From: Desulfovibrio inopinatus DSM 10711
Lineage (GTDB): Bacteria; Desulfobacterota; Desulfovibrionia; Desulfovibrionales; Desulfovibrionaceae
Assembly: GCF_000429305.1 (NCBI RefSeq)
Contig: NZ_AUBP01000010.1
Coordinates: forward strand, 1 to 64,000
Direction of reading: 5' to 3'
Length of the DNA stretch: 64,000 nt
Both the position numbers and the translations under genes were made by a program. Positions 46,316-55,487 of this stretch are shown piece by piece; position 1 is the first letter of the stretch; every line of letters begins with the position of its first letter. The notes under the pieces are model-generated. The model did not search any database. It saw only the letters and a program-made list of their open reading frames with translations, and was not told where the DNA came from.

Positions 46316-46501
46316 GAACCATCCTTTGCAGGCCATTTGGGCCTGGCCTGGTTTGAACGTTGGTGTCGTGGAAAGAGGAGAACGAAGAGTATCAGTCTCG
46401 TCCTCCGTGACAATATGAGGCAAAGGATATGCATTCTAGATCAAGAAACAAGACTCCATGCACCATGTTCACCACATGCCGAGGAGTTTGGCTCCACTAT
46501 A

Positions 46502-47698
46502 TCAATATTTCGTGACCTCTTGTCGGGTGCGTTTGTCGAGTTCAATTATGGCATCAAGACTGGATACATCGCAACCACTGTGATGTGAAAGTGCTTTTTC
46601 GATGCACCGTGGGATATCGAGAAAGGCGATATCCTCCTGTAAGAATCGTTCGACTGCAATTTCATTGGCAGCATTCAGCACAACCGGGTGACTTGGTCCA
46701 CTTTTGATGGCGTCGAACGCAAGTTGAAGACATGGAAACACGTCGAGCCGTGGTTTTTCGAACGTCAGGGAGCCGATTTCGGTCAGATCGATCGGAGTCA
46801 ATGAAAGCGGAAGCCGCTTAGGATATCCCAGGCAGTAGGAAATTGCTACTCGCATATCTGCCGGGCCGAGATGGGCAAGCAGGGATGTGTCGTGGTATTC
46901 CACCAACGAATGGACCATGCTTTGAGGGTGAACAACGACATGAACACGTTCTACGGACAAACCGTAGAGATGACATGCCTCAATGACTTCCAGCCCTTTG
47001 TTCATGAGCGTTGCCGAGTCGATACTGATCTTTGCGCCCATAGACCAGTTGGGATGTTTCAATGCTTGCGCCGGGGTGACTGTTTGGAGAAATTCCGCAT
47101 CTTTTTCGCGAAAGGGGCCTCCCGACGCAGTGAGGATGAGTCGAGTCACATCGTTTTCTTCATGGCCCGTGAGCGATTGAAACAAGGCATTATGTTCGGA
47201 ATCCACAGGAAGAAGGACAGCATTATTTTCTCGGCATGTCGTGCGGATGAGATCGCCAGCCAAAACCAATGATTCTTTATTGGCCAGAGCAATGAGTTTA
47301 CCAGCCTTGGCCGCGGCTAACGTAGGGGGCAATCCGGCTGCGCCGACAATGGATGACAGGATGACATCGGCATCAGGAAGAGTAGCAAGTTCGATGTATG
47401 CCTGCTCTCCGACCAAAATGTGAGGATTATACCCGGCCGGGAGAAGCGACTTGAGTTCTTTGGCGCCTTCTTCCGTTAATACCGCGAGGTATTCTGGACG
47501 GAATTGTTCGGCCTGTTGAGCAAGACAGGAAATATTGCGCGCTCCGGCCAAGGCGAGAATGTGGTATTGTTCGGGGTGTTCGGCTGCAACGGATAACGTG
47601 CTTTTGCCGATGGAACCTGTCGCCCCGAGAATGACCAGATTGCGAGGGAAATCGGGCAATGTGTCAGCAGAAGGCAGGGATGAAATATACAGACTCAC
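46502..47698 (-). CDS. dxr: 1-deoxy-D-xylulose 5-phosphate reductoisomerase
   Basis: Dxr (IspC) makes 2-C-methyl-D-erythritol 4-phosphate, the committed step of the non-mevalonate isoprenoid pathway. The 398-residue protein has the NADPH loop ILGATGSIGKSTL, ANKESLV, the metal/substrate motif PVDSEHNALFQ, and HPNWSMGAKISIDSATLMNK. All catalytic positions look intact. It lies 24 bases after cdsA, in the classic order of this cluster. Confidence 0.96.
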   Translation of the reverse strand: MSLYISSLPSADTLPDFPRNLVILGATGSIGKSTLSVAAEHPEQYHILALAGARNISCLAQQAEQFRPEYLAVLTEEGAKELKSLLPAGYNPHILVGEQAYIELATLPDADVILSSIVGAAGLPPTLAAAKAGKLIALANKESLVLAGDLIRTTCRENNAVLLPVDSEHNALFQSLTGHEENDVTRLILTASGGPFREKDAEFLQTVTPAQALKHPNWSMGAKISIDSATLMNKGLEVIEACHLYGLSVERVHVVVHPQSMVHSLVEYHDTSLLAHLGPADMRVAISYCLGYPKRLPLSLTPIDLTEIGSLTFEKPRLDVFPCLQLAFDAIKSGPSHPVVLNAANEIAVERFLQEDIAFLDIPRCIEKALSHHSGCDVSSLDAIIELDKRTRQEVTKY

Positions 47699-47722
47699 GG
47701 AGAACTCGTTTCGTTGGCGTGG

Positions 47723-48526
47723 TTACTGGAAGAGCGGGAACATCGTTGTGATGGCGTAGTAGACGGGTAAGGCGAACAATAGGCCATCAATGCGATCGAG
47801 GAAACCACCATGTCCGGGTAGAAGAGCGCCGGAATCTTTGACATTTTGCCGGCGCTTGAGCGCAGATTCGTAAAAATCTCCAAATTGTGCCGCAATGTTG
47901 ACTGCACAGGACACCAGAAGAAACAACGGAAGCGAATCCGAACCAGCTACGGCATAAAAGGCTACGCCGATGAACAGAGAGAAAATTAGTCCGCCAATAC
48001 TGCCAGACCATGTTTTCTTCGGGCTTACACGCGGCCATATTTTAGGACCGCCGATTTTCATGCCACAATAGTAGGCTCCCACATCCGATGCCATGACAAG
48101 CAATAGGATAAAAGCAGCTTCAATACGCGAAAGGATCAAGAGTAGGGAAAGAGGCATGGCGATGTAGAGAACGCCGGATGTGATGAACCCAGGACGACAG
48201 TCGGCTTTTGTGCTCCATAGAAATACGAGATTTTCGGCCCACAGACATCCCATCACGGTACATAGGAGCGTAAAGACATTTATTGAAGGAGCCAGGGCAA
48301 TGACGAGACCACCGATGATAAAGCCAATGACTTTACGGATAACCTCATTTTTGCTCCAAAAAAGGCTGTAAAATTCACTTTGAGCGACAAGTGAAACAGC
48401 CATAACAATAAGAGCCAGGAACGGTCCCCCGAGGCCAAACGCGGTAATAAGCACCGCAAGACCGACCAGGGATGTGACGACGCGTCGTTGATGCGACGTC
48501 ATGCGCGAAGGTATTGTACTGGTCAC
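47723..48526 (-). CDS. cdsA: Phosphatidate cytidylyltransferase
   Basis: CdsA makes CDP-diacylglycerol for phospholipid synthesis in the inner membrane. The 267-residue protein has about seven membrane helices and the signature region at the C-terminus: SPKKTWSGSIGG, AQFGDFYESALKR and LLPGHGGFLDRIDGL. The start is GTG at 48526, with AAGAG ahead; an in-frame ATG eight codons later lacks a ribosome-binding site. The usual upstream neighbour uppS is absent; a superoxide reductase gene with its own terminator is there instead. Confidence 0.93.
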   Translation of the reverse strand: MTSTIPSRMTSHQRRVVTSLVGLAVLITAFGLGGPFLALIVMAVSLVAQSEFYSLFWSKNEVIRKVIGFIIGGLVIALAPSINVFTLLCTVMGCLWAENLVFLWSTKADCRPGFITSGVLYIAMPLSLLLILSRIEAAFILLLVMASDVGAYYCGMKIGGPKIWPRVSPKKTWSGSIGGLIFSLFIGVAFYAVAGSDSLPLFLLVSCAVNIAAQFGDFYESALKRRQNVKDSGALLPGHGGFLDRIDGLLFALPVYYAITTMFPLFQ

Positions 48527-48689
48527 GGATACTCTTGTTTTACGTTTTCTATTCCCGAACGAGAGTGTACTCTGTCAGGCTGTTCGGGAAAATCCCGCCT
48601 GACTCGGAGTTTGGTTCTAAGCGAAATTGGCGTCGCCGTAAATGCCGATTGTTTCATGATCGGTGGAGGAATCGAATTGTGAGGGTAAA

Positions 48690-48731
48690 ATAAAGAAAAA
48701 TCCGGAAAAACGCATTGGCGTTTTTCCGGAT
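48690..48731 (-). terminator. Terminator of the superoxide reductase gene
   Basis: On the minus strand TCCGGAAAAACGC pairs with GCGTTTTTCCGGA over 13 bp with a 4-base loop, followed by TTTTTCTTTATTTT. Confidence 0.9.
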
Positions 48732-48754
48732 AAAAGACATTTCTGTCGGCAATA

Positions 48755-49150
48755 CTAGCTTTGAACCGTAATGGCCTTTTCGCTTTCCCACAATCCATGA
48801 ATATTACAGAAAGCAGAAGCAATAAGGGTGCCGGATGTTGTCAATTTCAGGCCGCATGTAACGGAATGATTCGTGTAGATGGGGCCTTGGTTGGGGCCGG
48901 ACGCGTCTTCACCGTGAGCTGAAAACTCAAAATGTCCGGCTTGGTACGCGAATTTTCCGCCTTCAGGCTTGTAGTAAAGCGTGATCTGGCGGATGTGGTG
49001 TTCCGTAGTGTTCGGGTGGGCGATTTCTTTTCCAAGAGAGATCGTGACGTTAAAGACTTCGTCGGCTTTGACCGTGTCGGGGGCTTCAATGACAGGAACG
49101 TGTTTTTCAGTCTTCCAATCTGCGGTCTGATAGATATCGCCAATTTTCAT
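48755..49150 (-). CDS. Superoxide reductase, one-iron type (neelaredoxin)
   Basis: Superoxide reductase reduces superoxide to hydrogen peroxide without making oxygen, a typical defence of anaerobes. The 131-residue protein lacks the N-terminal desulforedoxin domain, so it is the one-iron class. The iron ligands are visible: His17 (in EKHVPVIEAP), His45, His51 (HPNTTEHHI), and Cys115 and His118 (CNIHGLWES). Glu15 and Lys16 form the catalytic loop. GAGGAGG precedes the ATG. Its leader carries an inverted pair GTGCCTTG / CAAGGCAC (49190-49241), and a possible promoter is TTGACA (49281-49286) with TAGAAT (49256-49261) at 19 bases. Confidence 0.93.
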   Translation of the reverse strand: MKIGDIYQTADWKTEKHVPVIEAPDTVKADEVFNVTISLGKEIAHPNTTEHHIRQITLYYKPEGGKFAYQAGHFEFSAHGEDASGPNQGPIYTNHSVTCGLKLTTSGTLIASAFCNIHGLWESEKAITVQS

Positions 49151-49458
49151 ACTGGTATCCTCCTCAGGATAACGTGAGTTTTACGTAAAGTGCCTTGGAT
49201 TCGCCTGACAGGGGCGATATGTTTCGTAAAAAACAAGGCACAGAAGATTAGGGACATTCTATTGAAAAAAATGCCCATAATGTCAATGGTGGAAACAAAA
49301 AAAAAATGAGTCGCCGGCTTGATTTCTGAAGAAAAATAAACTTAATTGAAATTAAAGATAAGAATCACTCCGGTAAAAAAACGCTCGGGCCACTCGATTG
49401 AGGTGCGTTTTTTTCTTTAAAGAAATACGTGGGTATTCGTGATTCGGACAAAAGCAGA

Positions 49459-49475
49459 TTGGCACTGCATTTGCG
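49459..49475 (+). promoter_or_regulatory. Near-consensus sigma-54 promoter of the exopolysaccharide operon
   Basis: TTGGCACTGCATTTGCG matches TGGCAC-N5-TTGC exactly, with GG at 49461-49462 and GC at 49473-49474, a 12-base offset. Transcription would start near 49485, about 40 bases before the first gene. The AT-rich 49260-49440 region upstream could bind IHF, and an imperfect hairpin with a T run (AAAAAACGC ... GCGTTTTTTT, 49376-49415) lies between. No gene is seen in 49151-49525. Confidence 0.75.
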
Positions 49476-49525
49476 TTGCTGTTTTTTGTGTTAATTCAGT
49501 TCTTTAGCAAAAAAGGTTCGTTTTT

Positions 49526-51592
49526 ATGAGATGTCAGCCGGGGAAACAGGCGGTATCCGTGGCGGCGGTACTATACGGCCTATGCATCGTACTTCTGTCG
49601 GGGCAAACAGCGCTCTGTCAACAGACCAAGCCTTTTGGTCCACCTCCCGGGATGTATTATACCGTCGTCGCCGGTAGTTATTACAAAGACAAGTCTGACG
49701 CAGAACACGTGTTTGAGACCCTGGCGGCAAAGTTGCCCGAGGATATATTGGACCATCTTGAAATTCTCAAGATGTCTATGTTTTATCTTACTCGACTCGG
49801 TCGATTTGAAGAGCGGGAATCAGCTGAACCCGTATTGGCGGCTGTCAAAAAGGTCTTTCCGGGAGCCCAGATCGCACCGTTTAAAGATGTTCAAGGGTTA
49901 GACGTGGTGCGCCTCTGGAAAAAAGAAGTGCAGCCTTCTGAAGCAAAAGGCACTGCACAGCATAACGCGGTGAAGCCAACCCCACCTGTTTTGTCTTCTG
50001 TCAGAGCCTTCACGCATGAAACGCCTTCTCTTCCGTCTGTACATGAGAAAAAGTCACGCGACGTAAGCTCGCAACAGATTGCTTCCGCTAAACCTACGTT
50101 AACTTCACAGTCGACTTCTCAGACGCAGGCTCCTTCTTTTGCATTGTCCGATGAGTCTTCGAAAACGCAACACGCACAGGATGTTGCGAAAACTCCGCGG
50201 AAAGTGTCGACTCCCGTACTTCCTATTTCGGTGAAAACGCCTGGCGGTGAAACAGTTTCCCCTATCTCAGCGCCCTCTTCAATACAGACTGCGACGCCAC
50301 CTGCTGCGATGGAGCAAACGCCCCCCAGCACATCAAGTGCATCATCACAAGAACAGACGGAGGAGCAGTCCGCTACGGATGGAACGAAAACGCTACCGAA
50401 AAGCGCTACTCCCATACTTCAACTTCACGTTCCGGTGAAAGTGCCGGGTGGTGAAACGCTATTGCCGGCAACCCCGTCACCAAAAGATGTTCATGGCGAA
50501 CGCACATCCAAAACTCCGACCGCGTTGCTTCCCGAACGTTCCCCAGTATCAAAGGCACACGATGACATGGGAGGAGGGCTCCAGGAAACTCCAGAAGAGG
50601 CTTCAGCTCTTTCCTCTCCGGATGTGTCGGATCCAGGGAAGAACGTAAAGCCCGTTCCGAGTCCAGCGGCGGAAAAGGCATCTGTTAAATCCAATACATC
50701 CAATGTGATTGCAGAGTTGACTCCTGATGACACAGGCCAGTCAATGCAGGCGGAAGAGCGTGTTGCTGAGACGGAATCCAACCCTATTGTTCGAATAATC
50801 GCCGGAATTTTTGCATTGGGTCTGCTCACGTTTGTTGCCCTTGTGATGTTTCGACGCGATAAAAAGAACGAACCCAAGGCATTTCGGAGCATTACACCAC
50901 ATCTGCTCAAAGCGGTGGATACTATTCGGCTTGACGGCCTGACGGCGCTTGTTGATGCAGCCGTGCTTCGTTATCAACGGGAGTGTTTTTACAAAGGGGG
51001 AAAAATCGTTTGCCAAGGATCGACAACCGACATGAAGACCATTCTTGTCACCAGCTGTTTTTCCAAAGACGGCAAGACGTTTTCGGCTGTAGCGCTTGCG
51101 AAAACTTTGTGTTCACATGACGACATAAAAGTTCTTGTTGTGGATGGAGCAATCCGCAATCCGGAACTCCATAAAGTCTTTGAAAAGCCGCAGGGACCGG
51201 GGTTGCTTGAAGCGGTCTATGACAACCTTGATCCTCTAGATCTTGTTGTTCCGACAAGTAAGCCCAATCTGTTTTTCTTACCAAATGGCAACCCGGATAC
51301 TCGTCAGGGCAAATCGATATTTTATGAGCAAATGGACGCAATTCTCAAGGCGTTGAAAGAGCAATATGATTTTATCGTATTTGATGGTCAATCTGTTATG
51401 CAAAATAGCGAAGTGCCCCTGCTGTGCAGTATCTTTGACATGATTGTTTTGGTTGCGGCATGTGAAAAAACGAAATGGGAAGTGCTGAAACTCGCAACGG
51501 ATAAACTGACGTCAAGCGGAGGCAACGTGTTGGGTGTCATCTTGAATCGTCGTAAATTCTACATCCCAAGGTTCCTCTATGGTAAAATATAA
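49526..51592 (+). CDS. SPOR-domain protein fused to a BY-kinase-like ATPase
   Basis: This 688-residue protein starts with a signal sequence (residues 1-32), followed by a SPOR-like domain (about 43-120; YYTVVAGSYYKDKSDAEHVF and FYLTRLGRF), a 290-residue Ser/Thr/Pro/Glu-rich linker, a membrane helix (421-441) and a cytoplasmic ATPase (about 503-688). The ATPase is of the CpsD/Wzc tyrosine-kinase type: Walker A VTSCFSKDGKT, Walker A' VLVVDGAIRNP, Walker B DFIVFDG. Walker A is unusual (Asp-Gly-Lys-Thr without the first Gly), and the C-terminal Tyr cluster is reduced to two Tyr. It may sense peptidoglycan and control chain length or export. The linker contains an imperfect duplication (residues about 222-247 and 288-315). 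It overlaps the next gene by 14 bases. Confidence 0.75.
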   Translation: MRCQPGKQAVSVAAVLYGLCIVLLSGQTALCQQTKPFGPPPGMYYTVVAGSYYKDKSDAEHVFETLAAKLPEDILDHLEILKMSMFYLTRLGRFEERESAEPVLAAVKKVFPGAQIAPFKDVQGLDVVRLWKKEVQPSEAKGTAQHNAVKPTPPVLSSVRAFTHETPSLPSVHEKKSRDVSSQQIASAKPTLTSQSTSQTQAPSFALSDESSKTQHAQDVAKTPRKVSTPVLPISVKTPGGETVSPISAPSSIQTATPPAAMEQTPPSTSSASSQEQTEEQSATDGTKTLPKSATPILQLHVPVKVPGGETLLPATPSPKDVHGERTSKTPTALLPERSPVSKAHDDMGGGLQETPEEASALSSPDVSDPGKNVKPVPSPAAEKASVKSNTSNVIAELTPDDTGQSMQAEERVAETESNPIVRIIAGIFALGLLTFVALVMFRRDKKNEPKAFRSITPHLLKAVDTIRLDGLTALVDAAVLRYQRECFYKGGKIVCQGSTTDMKTILVTSCFSKDGKTFSAVALAKTLCSHDDIKVLVVDGAIRNPELHKVFEKPQGPGLLEAVYDNLDPLDLVVPTSKPNLFFLPNGNPDTRQGKSIFYEQMDAILKALKEQYDFIVFDGQSVMQNSEVPLLCSIFDMIVLVAACEKTKWEVLKLATDKLTSSGGNVLGVILNRRKFYIPRFLYGKI

Positions 51593-52874
51593 ATTGCAGC
51601 ATTATGGGCTCGGCTTGTGTCTTTTGGGGGTAGTCCTTTTGATGGCGGGGTGTAGCACGACTTCTCTTTCCTCCGGCCAAGAACGCAACCTCGATATGGC
51701 ATCATTCTCCGTCGATGAGGGAATATACCCTGACTCAACAAGCCTTTTTACGGATTATCGTTTGGCTCCGGGGGATCTCTTGGACGTGTTGTTCCAAATT
51801 AGCACCTGGGAAGTCAAAGAACGGTTTGTCATCGGGGTGGATGACGTTATTCAAGTTAAATTTATTGATATACCAGACTTAAATGTTGAACAAAACGTCA
51901 AGCCAGATGGGCGTATTTCATTGCCGTATCTCGATCAGATCGAGGCGGCAGGAAGAACAGTCGCTGAATTGACCGACGAGTTAAAACAAAAATATAAACG
52001 ATATCTGCGCAATCCCGAAGTGTTTGTTGTCGTTCCTGAATACAGCGCACACATCAAAGAGCTTAAGCATGATTTGCACACGGCTCCTCGCGGTTTGTCG
52101 CGGCTTGTGACCATACGCCCTGATGGATATGTCACGTTTCCCCTTATCGGGGATGTGTTTGTTGCCAACAGGACGATTCCGGAAGTCGATGCGCAAATTG
52201 ATGAAATGTATGACGCCTTTCTCCCGGGACTCACGGTGAATTTGTTTCTCGAAAAAAGTTCGGGAGCCGTGGTGTATGTATTGGGTGAGGTCAATAAACC
52301 CGGAGCATTTTCTGTGGCCAGACCTATCTCCGTCATGCAGGCCGTGGCTTTAGCCGAAGGCATGTCGAGTTATGCCAAACCATCGTCGGTTATTGTCTTC
52401 AGGTTTCCGACGCCGAAACCGATTGAAGAAAACTATGATAAATATGCCAAAACCGGGGGGCGCAAGATCGAGAAGACTCGCGGTGTCTCCAAAGTACTTG
52501 ATGACTCCATGGACGGCACGAGACCTGCGAATACGTTTGCTCCTGCCAGCACTGACGAACCTCAAGAGGAAGTTCAGGACAAGCCGAAAATTATTGCCCG
52601 GCGATTTGACTTGGAGTCGGCTATGAATGGCGATAAAGGGGCGAGCCTGTTCTTTCTGCGGCCCAACGATATTGTCTATGTCCCCAAAACAGAATTGCAT
52701 CAAGTGGCGGAAGTCATGAATGATGTGAAGGACATCATGATGTTCCGAGGTTGGGGTATCACTCTTGGTGCCGACTTGATTGATGATCCGCTTCTTGATT
52801 TCGACGATTCGCGTTGGAGTGGCAGGACGAAAAGCGAAGTACGTAGCGACTACATCATTAACTCGAATAATTAA
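51579..52874 (+). CDS. Polysaccharide export lipoprotein (Wza-like)
   Basis: This 431-residue protein has a lipoprotein signal (GLCLLGVVLLMAGC), then a polysaccharide-export domain (YRLAPGDLLDVLFQI; IQVKFIDIPDLNVEQNVKPD; GRISLPYLDQIEAAGRTVAEL) and SLBB-type repeats (VYVLGEVNKPGAFSVARPIS). It should form the outer-membrane channel for exopolysaccharide. A long polar segment (residues about 295-345) is inserted before the final LRPNDIVYVPKTELHQVAEV. Its start overlaps the upstream kinase-like gene, so the two are translated together. Confidence 0.92.
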   Translation: MVKYKLQHYGLGLCLLGVVLLMAGCSTTSLSSGQERNLDMASFSVDEGIYPDSTSLFTDYRLAPGDLLDVLFQISTWEVKERFVIGVDDVIQVKFIDIPDLNVEQNVKPDGRISLPYLDQIEAAGRTVAELTDELKQKYKRYLRNPEVFVVVPEYSAHIKELKHDLHTAPRGLSRLVTIRPDGYVTFPLIGDVFVANRTIPEVDAQIDEMYDAFLPGLTVNLFLEKSSGAVVYVLGEVNKPGAFSVARPISVMQAVALAEGMSSYAKPSSVIVFRFPTPKPIEENYDKYAKTGGRKIEKTRGVSKVLDDSMDGTRPANTFAPASTDEPQEEVQDKPKIIARRFDLESAMNGDKGASLFFLRPNDIVYVPKTELHQVAEVMNDVKDIMMFRGWGITLGADLIDDPLLDFDDSRWSGRTKSEVRSDYIINSNN

Positions 52875-52878
52875 GCGT

Positions 52879-54294
52879 ATGGCAAACGAAAATTCTCTTC
52901 CCAAGCCGGTGCTGTCCGAGACATCCGAAGAATACCTGCGAGAGCTGGCGCATATGGCGTTTGCTCGAAAGCGGATTATTATCGGAACAACGCTTCTCAT
53001 TTTCGCATGTACCATCCTGATCGCCTTTTTCTGGCCTCCGAGGTACATGGTGGAAGGGAAGATTCTCGTTAAAGGAAAGAAGATCGAGAAAAGTCCGGAA
53101 GTACTGGAAGACACACAAATTCGTACTTTTGAAGTCACCTCGCAGGATTTGACTTCGGAATTACAGATAATTCGTTCCCGTGATCTCATCGAACATACCG
53201 TGCTCGCTCTGGCTCAAAAAGGTGAATATTACACCAAAGCCGATACACAAGGCACGAAGTTGACGGAAGCTATTGAGCACATTCTCAAAAATCTCAATAC
53301 GGATGTTGTTAACGACTCCAACGTCATCCGGGTGCAACTGTATGGCAACAATCCAAGCCGTGAACTCGTGATTCTGAACGAACTCATGCGGCAATATGTC
53401 ATGTTTCGTTCCGGAATCTTCAACCCGTCTGAGGCCGTGGATTTTTATGGTGCCCAGACAACGAGTTTTGAGAAGGATTTGTTGCATACCGAGCAAGAAC
53501 TGCTTCGTGTTTACAATAAGGGCGGTTCCGCTGATCCGAAGAAAGATATCGAGTTCAACTTGCAACTCAAGGCCGATCTTGAGAGGCAGCTCGATGCTTT
53601 TATGACCAGTGAGATCGAAAAAGAGTCATTTGTAAGTTATCTCAATAGAATGTTGGATTCCGAGCAGGTCCAATTCTTCTCATTTATTGATGTGCCTTCC
53701 ATCAACAGTTTGAGTGAAGATTTACAACAGCTCATGATGCAGAAGGGGGATTTGCTCCGAGTCTATACGCCTGAAGCCGATAAAGTTGTCTATCTCGATG
53801 AGCAAATTTCGCACACCTACATGCTGCTCAAAAATGAGGTTGAGGCATACAAAGAGCGAGAGCAGGCGACCCTCGACTCGGTGCGTCAGCAGATTGATTC
53901 GTATGATAAACGACTGAAGCGTATCAACAATCGTCTCATGCAACTCAATGTCCAGCTTATTGAGGCAAATCGCATTGAACGAAAGCTCGCCTTGTTTGAA
54001 CATTCTTTCGATACCTTTGCCAAACGTCTTGAAGAAGCACGTATTTCCAACACCTCCAATGCAGACAATCTGTTCAGTTTGAGTATTTTGAGCAAACCGT
54101 ATTTTTCTGGGATTCCCGTTTTCCCCAATAAGCGCACACTCATTCCTCTTGGCTTGTTCGTGGGATTGTTGACTGGCTTTAGTCTCGGTTTCTTGGCGGA
54201 ATATTTCGACCATACAATTAAAAAACCCGAGGATGCACTCCGACACACCGGGTTGCCCATGGTGATGTCTATTCCCATACTTGAAGATAAATAA
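52879..54294 (+). CDS. Wzz/GumC-type chain-length determinant protein
   Basis: This 471-residue inner-membrane protein has an N-terminal helix (RIIIGTTLLIFACTILIAFF), a long periplasmic coiled-coil region (about residues 60-420) with PPRYMVEGKILVKGKK, and a C-terminal helix (RTLIPLGLFVGLLTGFSLGF) followed by a short cytoplasmic tail with AEYFDHTIKKPEDALRHTGL. No kinase domain is attached; the preceding SPOR-ATPase protein carries a possible partner domain. The ATG at 52879 comes four bases after the export lipoprotein stop; its ribosome-binding site is weak, suggesting coupling. It should set polymer length or connect synthesis to export. Confidence 0.9.
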   Translation: MANENSLPKPVLSETSEEYLRELAHMAFARKRIIIGTTLLIFACTILIAFFWPPRYMVEGKILVKGKKIEKSPEVLEDTQIRTFEVTSQDLTSELQIIRSRDLIEHTVLALAQKGEYYTKADTQGTKLTEAIEHILKNLNTDVVNDSNVIRVQLYGNNPSRELVILNELMRQYVMFRSGIFNPSEAVDFYGAQTTSFEKDLLHTEQELLRVYNKGGSADPKKDIEFNLQLKADLERQLDAFMTSEIEKESFVSYLNRMLDSEQVQFFSFIDVPSINSLSEDLQQLMMQKGDLLRVYTPEADKVVYLDEQISHTYMLLKNEVEAYKEREQATLDSVRQQIDSYDKRLKRINNRLMQLNVQLIEANRIERKLALFEHSFDTFAKRLEEARISNTSNADNLFSLSILSKPYFSGIPVFPNKRTLIPLGLFVGLLTGFSLGFLAEYFDHTIKKPEDALRHTGLPMVMSIPILEDK

Positions 54295-54360
54295 AATGGA
54301 AGAAGAGAATGCAACGGAGGATGTTGTATTTGTTCTATAAACTGTCCACACTAGGATCTC

Positions 54361-55473
54361 ATGGAGACTGAAGCCGTAACCAAAAGGAACACGCAGAGAC
54401 AGAATGTAAAAAGTTCTTCAACGGTCTGTCATCTTGATGAAATGCACTTGGACGGTTTACCTTCTGAGTTGCAAAATCAATCTCTTGTTCTTGACGTTGT
54501 GAGTCGAGGCTTGGCTATACTGTTCCTTCTTGCTGGGCTTCCGTTGATGATTTGTATTGCCATTTATAGTTGGCTGACTTGTTCCGGACCTGTCTTATAT
54601 AAAGGATATCGACTGGGGAAGGGAAAACGCCAGTTTACCATGTATAAATTTCGAACGTTGCCGGTGGGTCATGATAAAACCATGGGAGCGTCCATTGTTG
54701 GTCGAAAGCATCATTCCATCCCACCGTTCTATTGGTTTTTGCGCGAAACCCGCTTGGATGAGCTTCCTCAATTATTCAATGTTGTACGTGGCGATATGCT
54801 TCTGGTTGGTCCTCGTCCTCTCCGACCAGAGGTCTACATGCGGTACTGCGGTGGAATTGTTGACTTTGACAGACGTTTTTGGGGAAAGCCGGGACTTATT
54901 GGCGTTTCGCAACTGTTGACTCCTTCGAATACTCCAAAGCGTATTCGCGCTCGGCTCGACAATCTTTTTCAGGAAAAAAGAAACGGTGCCAAGCATACAT
55001 TTGCTCTGGTGGCCTACACTATTTTTCTCGTTTTTCGAAAGGTGATGGTCAAGGGGGTCTATGCGTATTTGCGCAATATCGTTCGTGAGCGGATTTTACA
55101 TAAGGAAAAAGATCGCCGATTTTATGAGCGCGTACCGCAAACCCGAACATTTACTGTATTCGAAGAACGGACCAATCCCTCTCGTTCCCGACGGCACGTG
55201 GGTGTCGTTCTTGATATCAATGAAACAACCATGCGCATGTATTCAAACATGCCATTACATGAACAGATACCCTGCATCACACTGAAGACGCTGTGTATGC
55301 GTCACGGCCGTGAGAAAACAAAAACTGCACATTGCGCTGTTGACGCCTTACGTGGCATCAAATCTGACGAAAAACGTTTTATCTTTTGCTATATTGTGGA
55401 TTACAATCCTCTTACTCCTTTTTCTCAATATATTGTGGATAAGTATATTCTTCGTAAATCCATGGCTGGATAA
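54361..55473 (+). CDS. Initiating sugar transferase with C-terminal PilZ-like domain
   Basis: Residues about 40-240 are a bacterial sugar-phosphate transferase: membrane helix LAILFLLAGLPLMICIAIYS, then GPVLYKGYRLGKGKRQFTMY, KFRTL, RETRLDELPQLFNVVRGDM and LLVGPRPL. It should load the first sugar phosphate onto undecaprenyl phosphate. The C-terminal 120 residues resemble a PilZ domain: DRRFYERVPQ (RxxxR, Arg253/Arg257), then VVLDINETTMRMYSNMPL, where the usual D/N-x-S-x-x-G has become D-I-N-E-T-T. PilZ domains bind cyclic di-GMP; binding here is uncertain because the second motif is degenerate. AGGA precedes the ATG. Confidence 0.85.
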   Translation: METEAVTKRNTQRQNVKSSSTVCHLDEMHLDGLPSELQNQSLVLDVVSRGLAILFLLAGLPLMICIAIYSWLTCSGPVLYKGYRLGKGKRQFTMYKFRTLPVGHDKTMGASIVGRKHHSIPPFYWFLRETRLDELPQLFNVVRGDMLLVGPRPLRPEVYMRYCGGIVDFDRRFWGKPGLIGVSQLLTPSNTPKRIRARLDNLFQEKRNGAKHTFALVAYTIFLVFRKVMVKGVYAYLRNIVRERILHKEKDRRFYERVPQTRTFTVFEERTNPSRSRRHVGVVLDINETTMRMYSNMPLHEQIPCITLKTLCMRHGREKTKTAHCAVDALRGIKSDEKRFIFCYIVDYNPLTPFSQYIVDKYILRKSMAG

Positions 55474-55487
55474 CTATAGGGAAGAGT

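Noticed and set aside
46502-48526. Missing uppS before cdsA as evidence of a frameshifted gene
   Set aside because: The 48527-48754 interval is too short for uppS and shows no remnant of it; the gene is probably elsewhere.
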